Source: Oryzias latipes (Eukaryota; Chordata; Actinopteri; Beloniformes; Adrianichthyidae). From it: a stretch of 64,000 nt of DNA. Both the position numbers and the translations under genes were made by a program. Below the pieces are notes generated by a model, which saw only the letters and a program-made list of their open reading frames with translations, was not told the origin of the DNA and did not search any database. Shown in pieces: positions 1 through 14,100 of this stretch. Each line of letters opens with the position of its first letter. Within the stretch, counting starts at the first letter, position 1. The DNA lies in contig NC_019879.2 in assembly GCF_002234675.1 (NCBI RefSeq), positions 87,501-151,500 of the forward strand. The letters run 5' to 3'.

Positions 1-3000
1 TCTGCTGGAAGACCCTTTGGGGAACAAGAAACTCCTTTAGGGTCGCGTCAAATCTGAGGACGTGTGGAGTCTTTCCTTCTGAACGGCTCTGCAGACACAC
101 TGGTAAACTACTACCAGCTACCACACCGACCTACATATTTGCCCCATTAGTGCCATTTGTCACTGTCACACCCAGCCCCCATGCCCCCTCTTTTCAACAA
201 CAGGGTTTTCCATCTTTGTTTCTGTTTCTAAACATTTTCTTGTGTATATTTTCAAATGTAGGTCATTAGACTCCACCTCCTTCACAGGAAGTCCTATCAT
301 TAATGTTTCCACAAACATTCGTTTGGACTTTGTCAAGACAAACTGGTGTCATCTGCCTAATCTTTGACATTCAGTGGTCTACAGGAGTTTACGCTCAAGT
401 CTTCATGAAAACTCCAGAAGTCTGTCGTTTCTTTCCTGCGTTTGTGAGGTAAACATTTTCATTTGAACGTTTAACGTTGACAGCAGCAGAAGATAAATGC
501 AAATCAAGAAACACTTAAGGAAACAAATCCTAACCGGATTCTCATGTTCACTCAGAACTGTTTTACATCCTACAGTCCACTCCTGCAGGTGAATGAAAAG
601 TAACTTCAGCAAAGAGACAAAACCGACTGAACCTCAACATGTCTGTATGAACATATAAGAGAACCTGCTGCATGGCAGGAAAAGACATCACGGAAACCTG
701 TTAGAACCTGATATTCTAACGGGTTGTGTCTTTTAAAATTGTGAAATTATAGTTACAATCAAATGTCTGTGTTTGCATTTATAAAAACATTGGCAGTTAA
801 ATGGGAATTCAAAGGAAACACTGGGAGGAGTGGATGCAAATAGATGGGTGTAGTGGACACAGCTGGGTTTGTCCCTCTTAGAGCAGGTTTGCAGCCTGTT
901 TGAGGCTAGATTGAGCGGTGAGTGAAAACTGAACAACTTTACCCACAAATGTCTGCAGCAAAGGGTTTGTGTGACGCTGCCTTAAGACAGAGCATCTTAC
1001 CTGCTCATGCAAACACTTTGAAACTCCAAAAACACAGATTACTGACATTTCACTTGATGGGCGTTCTGAGTTAAGGGCTGGTTGAGACAATAATTATGTC
1101 TGTTTTAGACTTTGTTTCCACTCTCATGTCTACTTTGGACATGTCTGTTGTGTCCAGTCCAGTCCCCCACCTACGGCTGAAGGTAGAAGTCTTTTCTACT
1201 GAATCTCATCTTCTGTTCTTGTTGTTTTACAAACTCCTTCTAGGTTTTCACAAACCTCTATTAGATGTGCACACTCACCTTGTTTACCTGCTGGGCTCGT
1301 CAGAGCATCACAAACACAACGGAAAGGGTTAGTGCACAACAACAGACATGGCTCCAAGTCAGCCTGTCAGAGTCACAACATGAGGAGCTAATGTCAAATC
1401 CTGTTCGAAAGAAAAAAAAACCTTTCTGTAAAAAGTTTGTGAAGCCCATTTTTTCAGAAGCATTACAAGATCAAAGTGTGATTTCAGAAAATGCCCCTTC
1501 TCAGTGGAGGGTTGTGCTGTGGACCTCGTCTCTGCTGTGATGAAGGACAGCAGACGTGAACACATGAAGGTGAGGCGGGTCAAAGCTGCAGTCTCAACCA
1601 AACCAAATGAAAAGGATTGAAATCAGCCTTAAGCAAATCCCCAGAACCGGAAAAAGCAGAACACAGATCTTTGCATATCTGTTGGTGATTTTAGAATAAG
1701 GACCATTGCATCTTTGGATCCACGCGCCAACAGGGGCACATAAAAAAAAAAAAGGTGGAGCCTAGGAGTGGAGGAGGCTCATGGGTATTCCTAAAACTGT
1801 AGTGGCAATCTTAGGGTCTGACCAGAGACTCTGAAAGCATCTGGGACTCCTGCAAAAACTGGACTTATTCCAAATGTCCTATAACTGCAGCCGTTTTCAG
1901 TGCAAAAGGTTTTCCTTTCCTTTTTATGAAGCAGTGATCATGCTAGGCTCTCCGTGCTCTGACTGATCAATCCGACTGTGTGAAGTTTGGTGTTTTTGCT
2001 CCTGTTTGCAGAGTATCTGGCTTTATCCAGAAGGATGAAACTTGTTCTGAACTTTTACACCACACATTTGGATCATTCATTAAGGCTCTTTGACCTTTAA
2101 CCTGGCAGGGGGAGTGTGTACACGTCCAGTCTGAAGGCATCAGGTGGAACAACATACATAAAGAAAATCCAGAGAAAGAAGCAAGATGACAATTTTTGCG
2201 TAAGTAAATGCCATAAATCTGCTCTGACTTTCCTTGGCTCCTCAGGGAGGATGAATGGATGTTATCACAGCCGTCATTAGTGTTGTAAACTACTGGCACT
2301 TACAGAGCCGGCGGGGGGGCCTGTCTGTGCCCCCAAATGATGCCAAGCGTTGAGCCTTCAGAAACGCTGCCGTTGCTGCTGTCTGAGTGTGTGGCAGCTG
2401 CGTCGGTGTCCTCATGGTGGAAGAGTCTCTCCTTCCTGGAGGTCTCAGACCTTTTCTCTGCTCCACTTTATCACATAAGTGCATATTTTCTCCTCAGACT
2501 CCCCCCCACCCCCACGCACAGCACTCCTCCTCTGTCTCAGCTGGAAAGGCCTCCCACAGGGCGATAATGAGGGCGCAAGAAGATGTCTGCGGGAGGCGTG
2601 CTTTCATAGGCCATCCTGGATCCCCGTAACCATGGAGACGAGTGCCAGCGTGGAGTCACACACCTCAGCTCAGATCCATCCGCTCCTCAAGAATGAGGGG
2701 ACTCCCAGCAGCAGCTCTGCAGGAGCCAGCGCCTCCTTAGGAGACGAAGAAAAATCAATACGCCTCCAAGAATGGCTCTAACTTGAGAGGAAAAGGAGAC
2801 GTTCCCTTAGTGCAGAGGGGAAATGTCAGCGTTAAACGCTGTCAAACGGTTGAATTTGGATTCAGGTGTGGCCATGAAAGCAGCGGGAATGAAGCTGCTA
2901 AGTCTGAGGAGCAAAAGCAGGAATTTCTTCCAGACAAAGAAACGTTGGATCATTTTGAGGGTAAAGAATCTGAAAGTCTTTGTAGGGAGGGTGAGGTCTC

Positions 3001-3032
3001 TGTGTGTGTGTGTGTGTGGGGGGGGGGGGGGT
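3001..3032. repeat. (TG)n followed by poly-G
   Basis: A short TG dinucleotide run passes directly into a G run. The same TG-then-G arrangement recurs at about 61640-61672. Confidence 0.85.
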
Positions 3033-3488
3033 GTAAATTAGAAAAATCTTTAAAGAACAACAACAGAAAGACTCAAAAGTAACAACTGTAAACTTGAAGG
3101 AAACATTTCTAAAAAAAAGAATTTAACCTAAAACTGTTACCAAATAAAAAATCCTGTTTATTTGTAAGAGCTGCTGTTTAGGATTTTCCACTTTTGGTTT
3201 TTGTTTTCCACCCTCATCACTCTCAGTTAACAGTTTCAATTCAAACCTTTCCACTTCACTGCTAAGCCTAAGTTTACGCACAGGGGCGGGGCCTTCAGCT
3301 CATTGGTTGCCAGGACAGGATTGACATTGAAAGAAGTCATAGTGACGCTATTGTGCCGTCACTCCACCTGTCTGGTGGAGCACACCTTCCTGAAGCACAG
3401 CAGGTAGGGGGTTTAGGTGCACTTTTTTGGGTTTCCTCCCAGAAATCTGCTTTCTTTCTTCAGCAGACTTTTGTTCTTGGAGAAGTAC

Positions 3489-4400
3489 ACTACATTACCA
3501 AAAGTATTGGCTCACCCTTCAGGACCAAGCAAATGATCAGAATCAGGTGTTCTAATCACTTTACCTGCCACAGGTGAATAAAATCATCAGTCAGTCATGC
3601 AGACTGTTTCTACAAACATTTGTGACAGAATGTTCCGCTCTCAGTGAATTCCAGCGTGGAACTGTCAGGACCCCCCCTGTGCATCAAATCCAGAGGTGAA
3701 CTGTCCTAAATCCTCCACAGTCAGCTGTCAGCTCCATCAGAGTTTGGGAACAACAGCAGCTCAGCCTCCATGTGGTCGACCCCTAAACTGATGGAGAGGG
3801 GTCACGGATGCTGAAGGTCAAAGAGGTCTCTGACTTTCTGCAGTCAGTTGCTGCAGACCTCCAGACGTCATGCGACCTTCAGGTCAGTCCAGGTCCAGCA
3901 CGCACAGAGCTTCATGGAATGGTTTCCATGGCGAGCAGCTGCATCCAAACACACATCACCAAGTGAATGCAAAGCGTCGATGCAGCGGTGGAAAGCACGC
4001 CGCCACTGGACTCTAGAGCAGTGACACGCCTTCTCTGGTGGGGGGAATCACACTTTTCCATCTGGAAATCTGATGGAGGAGTCTGGGTTTGGAGGTTTCC
4101 AGGACAACGGTACATTTGGGACTGCATTGTTGTGAGTGTGGAGGAGGAATCATGGTGTGGGCTTGCTTGTCAGGACTTTGGCTTTGCCCCTCAGTTCCAG
4201 TGAAAGGAACTCTGAATGCTTCAGGATACCAAAACATTCTGGACAGTTCCATGATCCCAACCTGACTGAGGCAGAGATCCAGGCCTTCTCCACCAACATC
4301 AGTGTGACCTCACCAATGACCTTCTGGTAGAATGGTCCAAATGTCCTACAAACACTCCTCAACCGTGAGGACAGCCTTCCCAGAAGCGTTCCTCTCCATA
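3489..4400 (+). mobile_element. Tc1/mariner-type transposon remnant
   Basis: The left end reads TACATTACCAAAAGTATTGG, the terminus of a very common fish Tc1/mariner family. It is followed by family-typical stretches such as the equivalents of 'GTTTCTACAAACATTTGTG' and 'TTCCATGGCGAGCAGCTGC'. Further right are the 'CACTGGACTCTAGAGCAGTG' and 'GGAATCATGGTGTGGGCTTG' regions that encode the middle and C-terminal parts of the transposase. No long open frame survives, and the coding part is broken by stops and indels. The right inverted repeat is not recognisable, so the right edge is approximate. Family assignment is from remembered sequence similarity. Confidence 0.7.
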
Positions 4401-5081
4401 GTGCCAGAGGGTTCATGGGAGTTTGCATTGGGTGGACAGATCGGGTATTTTAGGTTTGAAGTAAGTGAATCGGGCCGAGGTCAGCTTCCAGAGACGGTTT
4501 AGAGAACTGTGATGTGGTTCAGATCCCTAACGGTGCAGATTCTCCTGACACTTTAGTTACTCAGACAGAACGTAAAGTTAGCCAAACTGCAAACAACATG
4601 GCGCTCTAACGGGACAGACAGCAGACCCACAAGCTTTTCTTCCTCATAGGAGGATAAGAAACTAAACCACAGAAGGTCTACTGCCACCTACTGGATGTGA
4701 GGCTGGACGGTTGGACCAACAGAACCATTCATGTCTAGTACGGATCAACATGGACTCCCAGCTGGGAGGACGACCTGTAATGATCATCTGGACTAGTGAT
4801 GGGGTTTTGCAGTGCGGTCTTCTCCTGTCATCCTGAATGAAAAACGACGTCCTGAAGTTTGTGCTCTGCTCCTCATGAGGCCTCTAGCCTTCGGAGGCCG
4901 GCCGTTTCTGCAGACACTTCCTGCTCATCAGCAGCTCACTTCCTCCACTGGCTGTCATTATCCTAAATATTGATGTAGACGATAGAGAAATGTAAATAGA
5001 AGGAGGGCTTGAGACAGAAACAGTGGATTCATGCGTTAAGTCCAGCAGATGAGCAAACAGGAAACATGTTAAAGTCTGTAA

Positions 5082-5291
5082 CCCTTGTGCTATCCTACGA
5101 CCCCCCCCCCCCCCTTCCATTGAGGTGTTCTCCCTACCATGACAAAGGTGGATAAAGGTGGAAAGATTTCAATGTAATCCATGGAAACCAGTGAAGATCA
5201 CAAATCATTGAAGAAAAAAGGTTCAGAGCACTGTCTAGTGGGTCTAGATGACCCAACTCCCAACGTTAAAGTGCCTAGGATAGATCAAGGG
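5082..5291. mobile_element. piggyBac-like MITE (about 210 bp)
   Basis: The ends are inverted repeats: CCCTTGTGCTATCCTA on the left and TAGGATAGATCAAGGG on the right. The right end is followed by TTAA. The left end is preceded by GTAA, one base away from TTAA. A CCC/GGG terminus beside TTAA is the piggyBac pattern. The interior is non-coding and contains a C run. Confidence 0.65.
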
Positions 5292-5560
5292 TTAAATAAA
5301 AGCATCATCCCGGCCCCCCTTCCGCTGGCGTCTGTTCCATCACAGAACTGCTGCATCAGGACCGACTCCTTCTGTCAGGTCACGCTGTGGTTTTAGGCCT
5401 GAGCTCTATGATGACTTCTCCTCTTCCTGTTTGAGCCGGACGGCGGCACCACATCACTTCCTGTTTACTCAAAAGTCACCCCGCCTCCAAACATGACAAT
5501 TATAGCCGAAGTCCCTCAGAACTGATTTAGTTTCATGGTTTATTCTAAATCAATATCAGT

Positions 5561-5992
5561 CAGGGGGGTCCAACTCATTTTCACTGGGGGCCACATCAGC
5601 ATAGTGTCTGTCCTCAAAGGACCAGATGTAACTTATACATGTAACTAAATGTAATGAAAATAAATGCAACTACTCCTTAATGTTAAATAACTCATTATAA
5701 CTTTTTAAATTGACAATTCCAGCTGCATAGAAAACATATGTTTGCTTGTTACTTTAGCATAAATCCTTTTACATTTGATTCTGTCAGGTTAGGTTATGTG
5801 GACAGTGTTTAAGTCCTGATGTATAGATGACCAATCCAACATTTAAAGTCTGATTCCCCCCAGATATGAATAAATACACACCAATGTTTATTTTTTACTC
5901 TAAGAAATTAAAAACCTTTATGTTCTCGTGGGCCACATAAAATGACATGGAGGGCCACATTTGGCCCCCGGGCCTTGAGGTTGACACATCTG
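5561..5992. mobile_element. hAT-type non-autonomous element, degenerate
   Basis: It begins CAGGGGGGTCCAACTCATTTT and ends AGGTTGACACATCTG, which are decayed inverted repeats of the 'CAGTGGTGTCAAACTCATTTT' class. Inside each end is a 'GGGCCACAT' stretch in inverted orientation. No matching 8-bp target duplication remains, so the insertion is old. It is non-coding. Confidence 0.6.
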
Positions 5993-7609
5993 ACATAAGC
6001 TCTTTATGCAATAAACTTGTTTTTATTATTTTAAATCAAACATGTTTTCCGAAGAAACTGCAAATAATATTTGGTTTCTAGCAAACTTGAATTGAAAAAG
6101 TTTTATTTGAGCAAAATAACTGAAATTAAATAATTGAGAAAATATCTATTTACATTAAAACAATTACGTACCCATGTTGACATGTTTTCACATGCTGACA
6201 TCATTTTTTATGCTTCACTTTTATTTACACTTAATTTCCCTTTGATTACCTGTTTCCATGTGCTGCCACCGTTTTTGCCCTGTGGCTGGTTCTCATGAAG
6301 GCGGGGCCAACTGGCTGCAGTTAGCCCCGCCTTCCTGAGAACCACCATTCCACAGAGGCTGCTGGTTCCAGTGGAACACCTGTCCCGCAGGTGAGTCGGT
6401 TTTTATCTACATGCAGCTGCCATAGAATCATGGAAAGCCTCTTTTGGGAATGTAACACCTGTAGGAAAAGAAGGTCACAGCAATATGCAAATTGAATGCA
6501 AATCATGGCAAAGCCCCGCCCTTTAGCCACGCCCTCACGTCCCTGTGCAGAAACAGTGACAGCGAAATGAAACTGAAAATCACATCCCAGGAAGAAAAAA
6601 CGTCAACATGTGAAAACGCTGTCAGGATTTAGAACTGCTTAGAAGCTGAGTTTTCTAAGAGTTGGTATTTTTATTAACCTTTTTCTGTCAAATTAAACTT
6701 TTTCACAACCAACACAAGTTTCAAAAACAAATAATTTATCACCAGTCCACCTGCTTTATGCTTAAACTTTACTTTTTAATGTCCAAACTCCGCGGTTAGC
6801 TTGAACGTTTCAACACTCGCTTTGCTTCTGGTCTTTGTCAATTTTCCATCTTTTTCATCGACGTCACAACTGGAATGTTGGTTTAAGGAAAATCTAAGAT
6901 GTAAAAGGAAACAAAGACAAAGCTATTGGTCTGATGACGCAGCATCTTCCTGCTGGATTCACTCCAATGACAATCCCATCCATCATGAATACAAGCATGA
7001 GACTGCAGCTGTTTTTACGGTTCTGTTCTCCACGGCGCTCAAAGCAGGTCAGCCATGTTGACCTACATAAGTGCTTCTGACTGCAGAGGAGCTTCAGCGG
7101 AGAATCGGCGTTTCCTGAGAACACCCAGGAGCAAAAGGAGCAGACGACGACGGCGGTGAGGATGGGAGACTAGCTGCTCACGCTGCCCAGCCTGTGAGCG
7201 TGCACAGGCACACGTGCACACGCTCAGGTGAGCTGAGAGGCCGTCTGCATTCATGAATGACTGATAGGGCTGTGCAGGAATGAAAGGCACTAAAATGAAT
7301 GATGAGGCTGTGAACAGGTGGAGTTACCTGCTGTGCTGCAGGAACCACACTCAATACATCAAGGTTCCAAAAAAGGAACACGTCCTTCATTTTAACCTAT
7401 CCAGACTCATGACAGACACCAACAGACCACATTTATTCCCTCTCAGCTAGAAAACATTCTTCTAGTTCTAACAGATAAAACATGATCATTTTCTAGGGAA
7501 GGTTTTCCTTCGTCTCCACAGATATCCGTTCAGGAGGACAGGAAGTTCACTGACGTCAACTACTAGAACGTCAACTACTAGATCAGCTCAGACAACGAGG
7601 TCTTGCTGG

Positions 7610-7650
7610 AAGAACCAGGCTGAACCGGGCTGAACCGGGCTGAACCGGGC
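7610..7650. repeat. 10-bp tandem repeat
   Basis: About four copies of a GCTGAACCGG unit stand in direct tandem, the first slightly diverged. Confidence 0.85.
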
Positions 7651-7699
7651 CACTGTCTGTCTCACTGTTTGACATCAGTCTAACTCGGTTTCTCAGTGA

Positions 7700-7975
7700 C
7701 ACATTTTTATTCATTTCAATTCATTCATTCATCTTCTAATCCATTTTATCCCTTTTGGGGTCACGGGCTGCTGGAGCCTATCCTGGCCCACTTGTGGGCG
7801 AAGGAGGGGGGACGGTGGGAGGAAGCCAGAGATAACCCACGCATTTACGGGGTGAACATGCCACCTCCACTGAGAGAGGCCCCCCATTGATGTTCTGCTT
7901 CAAGCCCCCCAGCCAGGACTTGAACCAGGGGCCTTCTTGCTGTGACACAAGAGTGCCAACCACTGCCCCCCCCCG
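7700..7975 (-). mobile_element. tRNA-derived SINE with L2-like tail, minus strand
   Basis: Read on the minus strand, the right edge gives a tRNA-like head that includes a 'GGTTCAAGTCC' B-box-like segment. The body then carries the 'ATGTTCACCCCG' segment. The tail matches 'CCAGCAGCCCGTGACCCC' and ends in ATTCATTCAT-type repeats. This is the widespread vertebrate SINE with an L2-like 3' tail. The interior appears shortened. Confidence 0.6.
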
Positions 7976-8764
7976 TGTACTGAATTAAGAAGATGTTTAA
8001 CTTAAATCACGTTAGCAAAATATCCCGTTTATGGAAGATGTTTGACGTCCGGCGTCTCAAAGCTGGAGAATTAGGACTGGTGATGTTTTGGAAACGGCAT
8101 CAGTTTTCTGTTTGAACCCCAGACGCCCTGAAGAGGCTCCAAGTCCAGGAAGAAGGTGGGGGTGGGCGGCACGATCATGCAGCTGGGGAGTTCAAGAAGG
8201 ACAGAAGCTGCTGATAAGATAAAGTCGGGGCTAAAACTGGGAGGTGGGACACAAAGGAGGTGAAGAGGGAGGAGGGGGGGCTGGAGCTGCTGAAAGGCAC
8301 ATGCAGCCGTCAGCAGAGGCAAGCGGGACGCATGAGGAGAACAGCTTTGTGCTAAATAAATCAGCCGCTGCTGCAAATACGTGACTGCAGGGTGACGATG
8401 CCCGAAGAGAAGCCAGAAGCTACACAAAGTACCAAGCTGTGGCGTCTGCACGCCATTTCCACCGCCATGAATAAAGGAAATGTACGTGAAACAGAACCGA
8501 GGCCTTCTGCTTTAGTTTGACTGTCCTTTAAGTCCTTTACAGGCTTAGCGTGTGGTTCTTTATCCACTGTGTGTTCGAATTATGGTCTGTTTTCAGGAGC
8601 AAGCAAAATACAAAGCAACCAAAACAGTTTAGGTCAGAAAAGGAAAATATGCCACGTTTCCTCACAGGTAGGCTTTTCATTCTTATAACATCCTCCACAG
8701 TGAGAGCAGCTAAAGCCATTATGAGAGTTTCATCTCGTTTTCCTGTTCCTATCAACGTTGTTAA

Positions 8765-9430
8765 AGACCCACTCCAATGAAAATGGGGTTTTTGGGGGTT
8801 TCAACAGGTTTCTGTAGCATTTTTCTCATGATGGAGAACAGATATACAGAAAATTAGGATTCAAATTGCATTTCTGAGTAGTTCTTCATCGAAATGGTTG
8901 TGAATTAGGAGCAGGGGGAAAACTGCCTTTTGTAGCGTGGGTGCTACAACTGGTTGGCCATGAGCTCCAAGCTCCGCCCCTTTCTGATCATTCACCGTCA
9001 GACCAACAGATCCATGAAGGACTTTGTTTTCCTGGTCTGAGCTGGAATCTGGATCAGAACTAGATGGATGGATGGACCTGATGCTGCTGCTGTTTTTGAT
9101 GCACCGCTAATGTTAGGTTGGGGTGTGGGGGGCTGTAAGCTAGTGGGAGAGTGTAAACAGAAACTATGTCCTAGAAAACGACAGGTTTTTGGATTTTGGC
9201 TGAAAGCATCACATCATGAAAAGACCACTGAAAGCAGATCAGGGGGGGACATCAAAGGAATCATCCCTGATCATTGTTTAATGGTTTTTGGCATAATTCA
9301 CAACAGTTCATGTCAGTTTTCTCCATGTCACGTGGCTTGGAGAGGAATTATTTATGACAGTTGCTCAGCCTCTGTTGTTCGTCTGGTGCCAATAGAACCG
9401 TCTGAAACTGTTAACATCTGATTAAAGACA
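8765..9430. mobile_element. probable interspersed repeat, unclassified
   Basis: The segment opens with TTAAAGACCCACTCCAATGA, a phrase I recognise from repeated fish sequence. No terminal inverted repeat or coding frame could be defined, so both its class and its right edge are uncertain. Confidence 0.3.
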
Positions 9431-10969
9431 CAGCAGTGGTACAGCCCAGGGTTAGACGTACCACCAAACTGTAGTCAGGGAAAATCCTTCCTATGATAAC
9501 GTGTCTTCACATCACTGCAGAACATTGCATTATCAGTTAATCCAAACATCCTGTTTCCTGTTCCTTGTTGGGATGTTGGTCTGGGGTCCGTTTACAGCCA
9601 AGGTCAGCTGTCTTCCTCCAGTCCACGCCTGCTGAGCTGAAACTGTTCCCATCGTCTGGGCAGCTCAGTGACGCTAGACGTTTTCATTCATCTCCTTCAG
9701 ACCTCATCTTTGCTTCACCCAGGGACTAAACAGGACTTTTCATCCGCAGGAAACGGGGTAATAACTCCAGACGGGTGACAGAATGTCCCCAAGAGCCAAG
9801 CTACATCTATGTTTAGAGACCTTAGCTGTGTGCATCATCAATGTTTACATGTATCCCAATTAGCATCTCATGCCTCAGTGTAGTGGGGTTCAAACCCGTG
9901 CTGGGTGCAGCCAACCCTTAGGCTGCTGTGGGGGAGCACCCCCTCTATGACGCTGCAGGTCGCTCACCTCCTGATCCATCCACTCGCTGAGAGAAAACCT
10001 CGCTTTGATTAGAATTACTGGTTCTGCTGGAAATGGTGAGGAATCAGCCAGCAGACTGCTGCTGAACTCCAGCTGAGCCTCAGAGGCAAAGACTGAATCA
10101 GAACAATTATGGGCTGTTTTGCATTTGCAATCATATCCACCTGAGCAAATGCAGCAAGTGCTGAACGAAGCACCTTCACCGACTTCAAGGATGCTCTCCA
10201 CTCTCATCGTCCTGATTTCAGAACCAGACGAACGGCTGGAGGAACAAACAACTGAAGGATTTTCTTTATCTTCTCAGAAACGAGCCGAGCTGCCATCACG
10301 CCAAGGACTTCAGAGAAAAAGAGCAGGAGTCCAGATTTCAGAGTATCAGCATCAGTTCTGTTTTGATCAGACTGACCCTGAATGCATCAGTGCTGAGACA
10401 GACGTCAACAGACAGAAAACCTGCCGTTTGTGAAGCAGAAAGTTTCTCTCATTGTTGTAGTTATGAAGGATGGAATGACATGCGGGTCAGTACACCAGCT
10501 GCAGTGATGCTGCATCAGACCAGGCGGCTGGACGCTCCACCAAAGAGAGTACAACTGCAGCTCCTGCACACTGAGATAGACCAGCTGAGTGGCTCAGTCT
10601 GCTCCTTTGGGTGCCTCCTGGATGTCTTTCAGGAGAGGGATTCAGCATTTTCCATCAGTAGAGGAACAGGAATACCCACAACACCTTTGGAGGGACGATG
10701 GCGTGAGGACGCCTCGGGGCTCCCTTAGTGGAACTGGAAGTCACAGGCATTTCTGCTCAGACTGCTGCTCCAGCTATGCAGAAAACCACAGATGGATGGA
10801 AGTTGTCTGTTATTTGACATAAGCTGTCTTTTTTAAAACACCATAAGGACAGAGTTTGTTCATACCAGAGGCCTCCTGCTGTTGAACCACTGATGGCCGC
10901 TTTAATCCCCAGAAGAACAGGAGAAACTGTCTGAGCTCCAGACGCTGAGAGAACTGAACAACTGTCTGA

Positions 10970-11133
10970 TATAATGACTGCTTCCTGCTCTCACTACAGA
11001 CCACAGTGTCATCTGCAAAGAGGATGATCCACAGAGATCCCTGTCTAACCTCCTCTGTCAGTCTGACCATCACAGCAGCAAACATGAAGGAGCTCAAAGC
11101 TGATCCTTGGGTCAGTCCCACCTCCACCATCAC
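10970..11133 (-). pseudogene. LINE reverse transcriptase fragment
   Basis: The minus strand encodes a reverse-transcriptase scrap. It has 'VGLTQGSALSSFMFA' (the QG-S-LSP block) and, about 25 residues on, 'FADDTVV', the catalytic FADD box. The reading frame decays just after this, and neither the N-terminal palm nor an endonuclease domain is present. The flanks look like unrelated DNA. It is a dead, heavily truncated non-LTR retrotransposon copy; the clade cannot be set from so short a piece. Confidence 0.7.
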
Positions 11134-14100
11134 CTCCAGAACATCTCATCACTAATTTTCAGAAGGTTAGGAGCGTTTACCTCTCATTTAGCACAACACG
11201 ATGATTCTCTTCTGCAGGAGTCAGACAGAACGCAAAAGACGAGCCTTGTAGCCAAAGATGTAGAGTTTAGGGAAAATCAAAGTGTCTATTGTTGTCCATG
11301 GTCTCTACCACAGTCTGCAGCTGATGAGGATAAAGAATGAAAGACCAGCTTGGTGAAATCCCTGTGTAGATGTCAGGATGTAAAGACCTGCAGCTTCAGT
11401 AGAGAACAGAACATTTGTGAAACCAGCAGAAATGGCCAACAGCCATGTCTGCAATTTTGACCTAAAAAAAGGAAAACTGACAGATGAGCTGCAGAGAAAA
11501 GAAAACAAGACTTTGCTTCCAGAGACCAGAGGCTGTTTCAGGCCAAAAAACAACAAACAGGCTCCCAATGATGCAGCAATACAAACATGCATGAGGGAAA
11601 GCTGGCAGAGAGAGCATCTCTTTATGCAACAAGAGCAGTAATTGTTTTAATTAGCCTATTCTGAAATATCTGAATAGAGGCCTTAAGCTGAGCTTTGCAC
11701 CACAAACAGGCAGCTCTGTTTTAGTGTGAATGTGACCTGCTGTTTCATCCGTCTCAGCCTGTAATCTAAGGTCAAACATGGAGCAGAACCGGCATGTTCA
11801 CCACCAGAACCATGAGAGACCCATCACAACAAACAGCAGAAATAACTGGGAAATGTCTTCATTTTTTAACAGGGATTCTTGACAATAAAAGTGAAAGTAG
11901 TCTGCTTTTTTCTTACAAATCCCATCACTTTTGTAAGGAATGTACATTTGAGGGAGGAGAAGCAGATCTGAGTACTAAAAAACGCCCTTCTAGCTTCTGG
12001 TAGCGCCAGCTGATGCCAGGCAGATGTGAGCCGGAGCTCTGCTACGGCAGCCAGACTGGATGACACTAGCGGGACAAACCATCAGGCTGGGGTTCTGCAA
12101 ATATAAGCAGATTTCAGAGTGAGCCCTACTGTCATCTCCAACCAGAAGCCCAAGCTCCATCGTATGTGGGATGCAAAGAGGACGCTCGTCCCCTCGCCAT
12201 GTCGGCGTCTGCAGTCGACTGTCTGCGCAGAACAAACTCCATCAGGCAGTTAGAGGGCAGCACTGCATGCGGCTGTCATTTAATATGATGTGCGATGAAT
12301 AACACATATAAATAACAGTATTTAAACGAGGGTGTTGTGTGAGCACAGACTGCACACCTGGAATCAGTGCAATGCAGAGAATGAGGGTCAAACAAGCTGC
12401 TGCTAGAACAACACAAGCCGGTTTTTCAACTCTCTTTGTGCTGTGGTATGTTCAATGACCACAGACATCTGTCAGTTAAAATCTGCTTCTCAGACGGGCT
12501 ACAAAATGCAGCAGCACCTCTGCTCTCCGTTCAATAAATCATGTTGCATGAGCGGAATTCATCTCTTTGCACGTGCTCCTGCTTTTTTGTGCGTTCGTCC
12601 TGAAACGCTCAGGCTGGCTCCTCGCTGACCGTAGAAAATGTAAAAAACAGCCTGGTCAGTAAATGACATGCAGCTTGTTTTTGAGCGCAGGTTTTTCCAC
12701 ACAAACCTTTAGAACTGCCTGCTATGTCTGTCCTTCACCCACAGACCGGTCTGTGCTGCTGTTTCATCACTGCAGCACTGGGACTCTGTCTATGGGAAGT
12801 GTTAGGACCAAACTGAGAAGAAACACATCGGAGCTGCCTGCAGCAGGGATGGCGTCATGGCGTTTGGTGGAGGAAGCATGAGGTGTGGGCCAGCCCCTCC
12901 CTCACTGGAAGGACAAGGATAGAAGATAAAACAGAAGCACGTGAAGAACAACGCAGTCTGTAGAAAACTTCCCATTTACCCCTCTGACCAATCAACTGTC
13001 TCATGGCCCTTCTAGGCATTGTGGGATGTGTAGTCACAATACCACCTCATGACACTTTTGTTTCCCTCAATGCTCCTCCTAGTTCTGTGTGCCTCATAGT
13101 TTGACATTCAGTTATTTTCTTGTGCTTTTATCTGTTATGACTCTTCATGGAGAGGAGCGGCTGCAGAGGTTCGATTCTTCACGAGGAGCCATAGTTAATG
13201 TTGGAGGAGACCCAGGACACGCTGGAGAGACTTTATCCAGGACTTGGACCCCTGGATGAATGAACCGATTGTTTACAGTCTGTTCTTTGGGTCTCTTATG
13301 AAACCAGGACTTTAGTCCACAAAGCCAACTCAGTCCAATAATCCATTACAACATTCAAGAAGCGAACTTTAGACGTGCAGAAACCAAAATGTGTTTAAGA
13401 AGGAACTTCTGTTTTTGCTGGCGACTGTCAGCACTTCAACTCATCAGAGCGCCACCATGAGGCACCGTTAGGAAGTGATGCTGAGAAGAGGAAGATACGT
13501 TGAAACGCTTCTCATTTTATTCCTGAAAATCTCAACATTTGTGTTGTAGATGTTCAGTAATTTATCAAAATATGAACCAACTAACTGCTTTTGCTGTCAC
13601 AAGTTTGTCCATTTTATTGCCCTGCTAACAGAGGGGCCGTGCTGCATGCTGTGGATCAGCGTCCTCACCGTTACATGTGATCCACAAACAAAGAACAAGC
13701 AATGGCAACAAGCTGAATAATCAGGATGCAGGTTCATCAGCTCCAACCGAATGTGGCAACTGAGCTTCACAAAGTAACATCTGGAGCAGCTGCGTCTCGG
13801 CACCACAGGCGGAGTTTCAGTGATGGAACCAGATCTGTCAAGAAACGTCATGTTTGTCGTGGAATTCAATAAAGAAACGCAGCTGCACAGGAAATCTAAG
13901 GTGTTTGCGTTTAAACAGAACTAAAAGGTCAAACTATGCATGTCTGTCACTGATGAGCAAATCTCTAAAAGATAGAAGAAGAGTTCAAAGTCTGATGGCT
14001 TGACAAGCCTCACTCATGCTGCAACAAACCAAACATCTTCTCAAATCTCCAGACATCACGTGCTTTGACGGCTCCATGTGCAACTGGAGCCACAAAACTG

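Noticed and set aside
2626..2639. X-box-like GTAACCATGGAGAC
   Set aside because: It fits an RFX-type palindrome, but it is a single short match in intronic DNA with no gene start near it.
12840..12905. Tc1-like 'GGTGGAGGAAGCATGAGGTGTGGG' phrase
   Set aside because: The match is short and the flanks do not continue the family, so it was not listed as an element.
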